This document shows, in pieces, positions 5,953 to 8,347 of a stretch of 8,347 nt of DNA (positions are counted from its first letter, which is position 1; the number at the start of each line of letters is the position of its first letter). The position numbers and the translations under genes are program-made. This DNA comes from CAZTLE01 sp964614415. GTDB taxonomy: Bacteria; Bacteroidota; Bacteroidia; Flavobacteriales; Flavobacteriaceae. The notes beneath the pieces were generated by a model, which was not told the origin of the DNA, searched no databases, and worked only from the letters and a program-made list of their open reading frames with translations. The stretch is from assembly GCA_964614415.1 (NCBI GenBank), contig CAZTLE010000175.1:1-8347 (forward strand), given 5' to 3'.

Positions 5953-5969
5953 AAAGCCCGGTTAGCTTT
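5953..5969. terminator. Weak convergent hairpin between the dehydratase and sdaA genes
   Basis: AAAGC (5953-5957) and GCTTT (5965-5969) form a 5-bp stem with a 7-nt loop in the 24-nt gap between two convergent genes, overlapping the sdaA stop codon. A TTTT run lies just before it on the plus strand, so it reads as A-rich on the exit side for the minus strand. It is a plausible place for a bidirectional terminator but is structurally weak. Confidence 0.25.
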
Positions 5970-7401
5970 AGCAGTCACTTACATTGACATGTACCGCCAA
6001 TCCTCCGGTACTCGTTTCCTTGTATTTGGTTTTCATGTCACGGGCAGTTTGCCACATGGTTTCAATAACCTTGTCCAAAGGCACCTTAGCCTTCTTTGGA
6101 TCCTGATCCAATGCCATTTCACAAGCATTAATAGCCTTAATAGCTCCCATGGCGTTGCGTTCAATACAGGGTATTTGAACCAGTCCGGCGATCGGATCAC
6201 AGGTCAACCCCAGATGATGCTCCATCGCAATTTCACTGGCCATGAGCACCTGTTCCGGCGAGCCACCCATAAGTTCGGTGAGTGCTCCCGCAGCCATGGC
6301 AGAGGATACACCGATTTCTGCCTGACATCCACCCATGGCAGCCGAAATAGTAGCTCCTTTCTTGAAGAGGCTTCCTATTTCACCGGCGACCAAAAGAAAC
6401 TTCTTGACATCGTCAAAGTCGGCATCGTGGTTTTCAATCACCATATAATACATCAGTACGGCTGGAATAACTCCGGCACTGCCATTGGTAGGAGCTGTGA
6501 CCACGCGACCCAGAGAAGCATTAACTTCATTGACCGCCAGGGCAAAGCAGGATACCCACTTCAGAATCTGCCGAAATTTAACTTTCGTATCCCGTATGGA
6601 CTCGATCCACTCCTGCGGATTGGAATAGGGAGTATCTCCAATGAGGCGTCTGTGACTCTCAAAAGCGCGGCGGGTCACATTCAGTCCTCCTGGAAGTGTA
6701 CCTTCGGTATGGCAACCTGCGTACATGGATTCAAGCATTACATTCCAAATGGCCGTTAGCCCCGTATTTATCTCATCTTCGGTGCGAAGTGAGCGTTCGT
6801 TGGCCAGGACAATTTCAGAAACGGACTTACTTTGAGAATTGCAGTAATCTAATAGTTCCTGAGCCTTTTCAATGGGAAACGGAAATCGTGAAAAACGTTC
6901 AATTTTCCGTTTTGCCTGACTTCGTTCCTTCTTCACAACGAAACCTCCACCAATGGAGAAATACGAGGTGCTTATGGAACGATCATCGTTTAGTTGGGCA
7001 TTGAATACGATGCCGTTGGGGTGAAACGGAAGGAATTCCTGATGAAATCGAATGTCCTTTTCAGGCTCAAAGGGAATAGGAATTACACCGTTGAAAAGAA
7101 GTTTGCCATTAGCGGAAACAGATTGTACCTCTTCTTCGATCTTTTCGCAGGGGAAGGTAACCGGATCCATTCCCAGAAGACCCAACAGCACAGCAATATC
7201 CGTTGCATGTCCTTTGCCTGTTAGTGACAACGATCCGTATAAATCCACGGTAATCGCTTCAACCTTCGCGAAGTCTCCGGATTCAGTTAGCTCATCAATC
7301 CAGCGAAGCGCGGCGCGCCACGGCCCTAGCGTATGTGAACTGGAGGGACCCACGCCGATTTTCAGCATATCGAAAACGCTTATACTTTCGATTGGTTTCA
7401 T
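5968..7401 (-). CDS. sdaA: L-serine ammonia-lyase (iron-sulfur L-serine dehydratase, single chain)
   Basis: The enzyme converts L-serine to pyruvate and ammonia in the cytoplasm with an oxygen-sensitive [4Fe-4S] cluster. From ATG at 7401 the product is 477 residues. The N-terminal beta domain opens with SVFDMLKIGVGPSSSHTLGP (8-27), and the alpha domain covers roughly 190-470 with APTNGSAGVIPA (303-314). Cluster cysteines are Cys359 (GGCQAEIG), Cys401 (LTCDPI) and Cys412 (IPCIERN); their 42- and 11-residue spacings equal those of the Legionella and E. coli enzymes. The chain ends in Cys477, matching the C-terminal cysteine that reaches into the active site in the Legionella structure. A longer frame would need TTG at 7410; ATG at 7401 is preferred. 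It stands alone, convergent with the dehydratase gene and divergent from dnaK, and looks unrelated to the left-hand locus. Confidence 0.95.
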   Translation of the reverse strand: MKPIESISVFDMLKIGVGPSSSHTLGPWRAALRWIDELTESGDFAKVEAITVDLYGSLSLTGKGHATDIAVLLGLLGMDPVTFPCEKIEEEVQSVSANGKLLFNGVIPIPFEPEKDIRFHQEFLPFHPNGIVFNAQLNDDRSISTSYFSIGGGFVVKKERSQAKRKIERFSRFPFPIEKAQELLDYCNSQSKSVSEIVLANERSLRTEDEINTGLTAIWNVMLESMYAGCHTEGTLPGGLNVTRRAFESHRRLIGDTPYSNPQEWIESIRDTKVKFRQILKWVSCFALAVNEVNASLGRVVTAPTNGSAGVIPAVLMYYMVIENHDADFDDVKKFLLVAGEIGSLFKKGATISAAMGGCQAEIGVSSAMAAGALTELMGGSPEQVLMASEIAMEHHLGLTCDPIAGLVQIPCIERNAMGAIKAINACEMALDQDPKKAKVPLDKVIETMWQTARDMKTKYKETSTGGLAVHVNVSDC

Positions 7402-7407
7402 GGAAGG

Positions 7408-7415
7408 CAAATATA
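7408..7415 (-). promoter_or_regulatory. Candidate -7 box directly upstream of sdaA
   Basis: The minus strand reads TATATTTG, a full match to TAnnTTTG, ending 6 nt before the ATG at 7401. Transcription would start at or very near the ATG, giving a leaderless or nearly leaderless message. No TTTG is present at the -33 distance; that position falls inside the octamer repeat array. The match could be chance in AT-rich DNA. Confidence 0.3.
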
Positions 7416-7423
7416 GGTTTTAT

Positions 7424-7495
7424 GTTGATTCGTGGATTTGTTGATGTGTTGATGTGTTGATTTGTTGATTTGTTGAGGTGTTTATTTGTTTGGAT
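7424..7495 (+). repeat. Octamer tandem array, GTTGATTT type (nine units)
   Basis: Nine 8-nt units run in strict register: GTTGATTC, GTGGATTT, GTTGATGT twice, GTTGATTT twice, GTTGAGGT, GTTTATTT, GTTTGGAT. The five from 7440 to 7479 are the best conserved. The array begins 22 nt upstream of the sdaA start codon and flows into the first 69-bp repeat copy. Confidence 0.8.
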
Positions 7496-7540
7496 GCTTT
7501 ATTGGGTCCTATTTTGATTTGATAGTTGTTATTTATTTGG
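7472..7540 (+). repeat. 69-bp direct repeat, copy 1
   Basis: This segment is repeated 239 bp downstream at 7711-7779 with only two mismatches (at 7525 and at the T of GTTATTT, which is C in copy 2). It begins within the octamer register and includes the non-repetitive core GGATGCTTTATTGGGTCCTA, so the duplication is more than microsatellite chance. Confidence 0.85.
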
Positions 7541-7553
7541 AATTTGGGACTTG

Positions 7554-7588
7554 GTTACAGGTTACACGTTGCAGGTTTTCGGTTTTGG
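7554..7588 (+). repeat. Heptamer array, GTTACAG type (degenerate)
   Basis: Units GTTACAG, GTTACAC, GTTGCAG, GTTTTCG and GTTTTGG follow one another in 7-nt register, decaying toward the right, then give way to GGAATTT units. Confidence 0.7.
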
Positions 7589-7614
7589 AGATTGGAATTT
7601 GGAATTTGAGATTT
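7587..7614 (+). repeat. Heptamer array, GGAATTT type (first block)
   Basis: Units GGAGATT, GGAATTT, GGAATTT and GAGATTT are in 7-nt register. The block joins the TTCTCTG array almost without a gap, as it also does in the second block at 7778-7812. Confidence 0.65.
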
Positions 7615-7616
7615 GA

Positions 7617-7648
7617 TTCTCTGTTCTCTGTTCTCTGTTCTCTGTTCT
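7617..7648 (+). repeat. Heptamer array TTCTCTG, four units
   Basis: Four exact TTCTCTG units (7617-7644) plus a partial TTCT. Read as GTTCTCT from 7623, the register continues unbroken through GTTCTTT and TGTCTTT into the GTTGCAG block at 7658. The reverse strand reads CAGAGAA. Confidence 0.85.
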
Positions 7649-7657
7649 TTTGTCTTT

Positions 7658-7692
7658 GTTGCAGGTTGCAGGTTGCAAGTTACAGGTTGAAT
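7658..7692 (+). repeat. Heptamer array, GTTGCAG type
   Basis: Units GTTGCAG, GTTGCAG, GTTGCAA, GTTACAG and GTTGAAT in 7-nt register, in phase with the preceding GTTCTCT array. Confidence 0.75.
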
Positions 7693-7702
7693 GTTGTTCT
7701 TC

Positions 7703-7734
7703 GTTAATTCGTTGAGGTGTTTATTTGTTTGGAT
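7703..7734 (+). repeat. Octamer units leading into 69-bp repeat copy 2
   Basis: GTTAATTC, GTTGAGGT, GTTTATTT and GTTTGGAT repeat the last four units of the first octamer array in the same register, so the second mosaic copy starts with a shortened octamer array. Confidence 0.65.
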
Positions 7735-7779
7735 GCTTTATTGGGTCCTATTTTGATTTGATAATTGTTACTTATTTGG
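7711..7779 (+). repeat. 69-bp direct repeat, copy 2
   Basis: Matches 7472-7540 at 67 of 69 positions. As in copy 1, it is followed by GGAATTT units and then a TTCTCTG array, showing that the whole composite block was duplicated or copied. Confidence 0.85.
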
Positions 7780-7812
7780 GATTTGGAATTTGGAATTTGA
7801 ATTTTGAGATTT
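7778..7812 (+). repeat. Heptamer array, GGAATTT type (second block)
   Basis: Units GGGATTT, GGAATTT, GGAATTT, GAATTTT and GAGATTT in 7-nt register, between 69-bp copy 2 and the long TTCTCTG array. Confidence 0.65.
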
Positions 7813-7814
7813 TA

Positions 7815-7874
7815 TTCTCTGTTCTCTGTTCTCTGTTCTCTGTTCTCTGTTCTCTGTTCTCTGTTCTCTGTTCT
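7815..7874 (+). repeat. Heptamer array TTCTCTG, eight exact units
   Basis: Eight perfect TTCTCTG copies (7815-7870) plus a partial TTCT, twice the copy number of the first array. Perfect identity over 56 bp suggests recent slippage. It lies about 210 bp upstream of the dnaK start. Confidence 0.92.
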
Positions 7875-7875
7875 T

Positions 7876-7970
7876 GTTACAGGTTACAGGTTCATTACGG
7901 GGTTTTGGAATTTGAATTTTGGAATTTGAAATTTTACCCTGAGCTTGGCGAAGGGTGGTATTTGGAATTT
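7876..7970 (+). repeat. GTTACAG pair followed by GGAATTT units
   Basis: GTTACAG occurs twice (7876-7889), then GTTCATT. From 7907 the units GGAATTT, GAATTTT, GGAATTT and GAAATTT are again in 7-nt register. After the 7936-7956 hairpin, GGTATTT and GGAATTT (7957-7970) resume the pattern. Confidence 0.6.
7936..7956. repeat. CCCTGAGCTTGGCGAAGGG-type palindromic element
   Basis: ACCCT (7936-7940) pairs with AGGGT (7952-7956); GC (7943-7944) and GC (7948-7949) close a TTG loop, with a GA/GA internal mismatch. I recall this sequence, usually as CCCTGAGCTTGTCGAAGGG, as a widespread extragenic palindrome in many bacterial genomes. It interrupts the GGAATTT units, as if inserted into them. Confidence 0.6.
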
Positions 7971-7987
7971 GGAGCGCAGCGACTACC

Positions 7988-8000
7988 TGACAGCCTGTCA
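7988..8000. promoter_or_regulatory. Perfect palindrome TGACAG-C-CTGTCA upstream of dnaK
   Basis: A 13-bp perfect dyad centred about 88 bp before the dnaK start and 13 bp ahead of the -24/-12-like element. Position and symmetry suit a heat-shock or other operator. It is not the CIRCE sequence bound by HrcA, so the regulator is unknown. Confidence 0.45.
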
Positions 8001-8012
8001 TATATTTCCTGC

Positions 8013-8028
8013 TGGCATACTAATTGAC
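8013..8028 (+). promoter_or_regulatory. Sigma-54-like -24/-12 element upstream of dnaK
   Basis: TGGCAT at 8013-8018 and TTGAC at 8024-8028 resemble the TGGCA-N-TTGC pattern of sigma-54 promoters with correct GG-to-G spacing, but the -12 GC reads GA. Transcription would start near 8039, about 43 nt before the ATG. An overlapping TATATTTC (8001-8008) is a 7-of-8 match to TAnnTTTG and is the competing reading; it has no TTTG at the right distance. Confidence 0.33.
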
Positions 8029-8081
8029 ATAGGGTTAGCGAACGTTTTAAAAAATCATTTAAAAATTACAACGATAACACT

Positions 8082-8347
8082 ATGAGCAAGATTATTGGAA
8101 TCGACTTAGGAACCACCAACTCCTGCGTGGCCGTAATGGAAGGTAGCGAGCCAACTGTGATCCCTAATGCCGAAGGAAAACGGACTACTCCTTCTGTCAT
8201 CGCATTCGTAGAAGGCGGTGAGATCAAGGTAGGAGATCCGGCCAAGCGTCAGGCAGTAACCAATCCTACCAAAACCATCTCGTCTATTAAGCGATTTATG
8301 GGGAACAAATATTCCGAGTCGCAAAAAGAAGCCGATAGAGCAGCGTA
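8082..8347 (+). CDS. dnaK: Chaperone DnaK (Hsp70), N-terminal part (runs off the window)
   Basis: The first 88 codons are in the window. MSKIIGIDLGTTNSCVAVME is the phosphate-1 loop and opening strand of the Hsp70 ATPase domain. It is followed by EGKRTTPSVIAF (31-42), VGDPAKRQAV (50-59) and TISSIKRFMG (65-74), which includes the catalytic-lysine region. DnaK is the cytoplasmic ATP-driven chaperone working with DnaJ and GrpE. There is no clear Shine-Dalgarno site; the leader is A/T-rich, as is usual for Bacteroidota. Upstream lie a palindrome and a -24/-12-like box that may carry its stress control. The copy is intact as far as can be seen. Confidence 0.97.
   Translation, partial: MSKIIGIDLGTTNSCVAVMEGSEPTVIPNAEGKRTTPSVIAFVEGGEIKVGDPAKRQAVTNPTKTISSIKRFMGNKYSESQKEADRAA

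Larger units (their letters stand above)
7402..8081. other. Repeat-filled spacer between sdaA and dnaK
   Basis: These 680 bp hold no convincing gene. The plus strand is strikingly G/T-rich up to about 7935 and is built almost wholly of 7- and 8-nt units such as GTTGATTT, GGAATTT, GTTACAG and GTTCTCT. Reading frames on both strands through it are low-complexity artefacts of the repeat period. The last 100 bp before dnaK differ in composition and carry the dnaK control elements. Confidence 0.75.

Noticed and set aside
5989..6759. 256-codon plus-strand frame inside sdaA
   Set aside because: Antisense to the conserved alpha domain of the serine dehydratase, with low-quality composition and no family motif.
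7402..7410. TTG start at 7410 for sdaA, adding three residues
   Set aside because: The ATG at 7401 fits the family N-terminus better and no Shine-Dalgarno site favours the upstream TTG.
7424..7970. CRISPR array
   Set aside because: Units are 7-8 nt, contiguous and without unique spacers, and there are no cas genes.
7988..8000. CIRCE element for HrcA
   Set aside because: The dyad is TGACAG-C-CTGTCA with a 1-nt centre; CIRCE is TTAGCACTC-N9-GAGTGCTAA.
7486..8027. Frames of 73, 100 and 77 codons through the repeat spacer
   Set aside because: They translate tandem repeats (for example NREQRTENREQRTEN from a 7-nt unit, which gives a 7-residue period in any frame). The two plus-strand frames share their starts only because of the 69-bp duplication.

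Overview
The window looks like chromosomal DNA from a Bacteroidota bacterium, most likely a flavobacterium. The dnaK start reads like Bacteroidota DnaK. Most genes lack a Shine-Dalgarno sequence. Candidate promoters fit the TTTG / TAnnTTTG type. The spacer before dnaK carries the GT-rich short-tandem-repeat mosaic that I associate with flavobacterial spacers. No database search was possible, so the taxonomic call rests on reading alone.

Bases 1-5943 hold two divergent arms around a 328-bp control region (3360-3687). The left arm is on the minus strand and is tightly packed. In order of transcription it has a diacylglycerol/lipid-kinase-like protein, a UbiA-type membrane prenyltransferase, a ThiL/AIR-synthase-superfamily protein and the N-terminal part of a cytochrome P450 that runs off the window edge. 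UbiA and the ThiL-like gene share an ATGA overlap. The right arm is on the plus strand and has a GT1-type glycosyltransferase, a 220-bp gap with strong hairpins, a free-standing acyl carrier protein and a FabZ-like hotdog dehydratase; the last two also share an ATGA overlap. Together these suggest a small uncharacterised pathway that makes or modifies a glycosylated, oxidised lipid, prenyl or acyl product. That product is inference. Several core motifs (ThiL-like and UbiA) depart from the family consensus, which argues against simple housekeeping roles.

Bases 5968-7401 (minus strand) encode a single-chain iron-sulfur L-serine ammonia-lyase, convergent with the dehydratase gene. All three cluster cysteines and the C-terminal cysteine are present.

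Bases 7402-8081 are non-coding. They hold a mosaic of 7- and 8-nt tandem repeats, two 69-bp near-identical direct repeats, a CCCTGAGCTTGGCGAAGGG-type hairpin, and then a palindrome and a -24/-12-like element just ahead of dnaK. The dnaK gene starts at 8082 and runs off the right edge.
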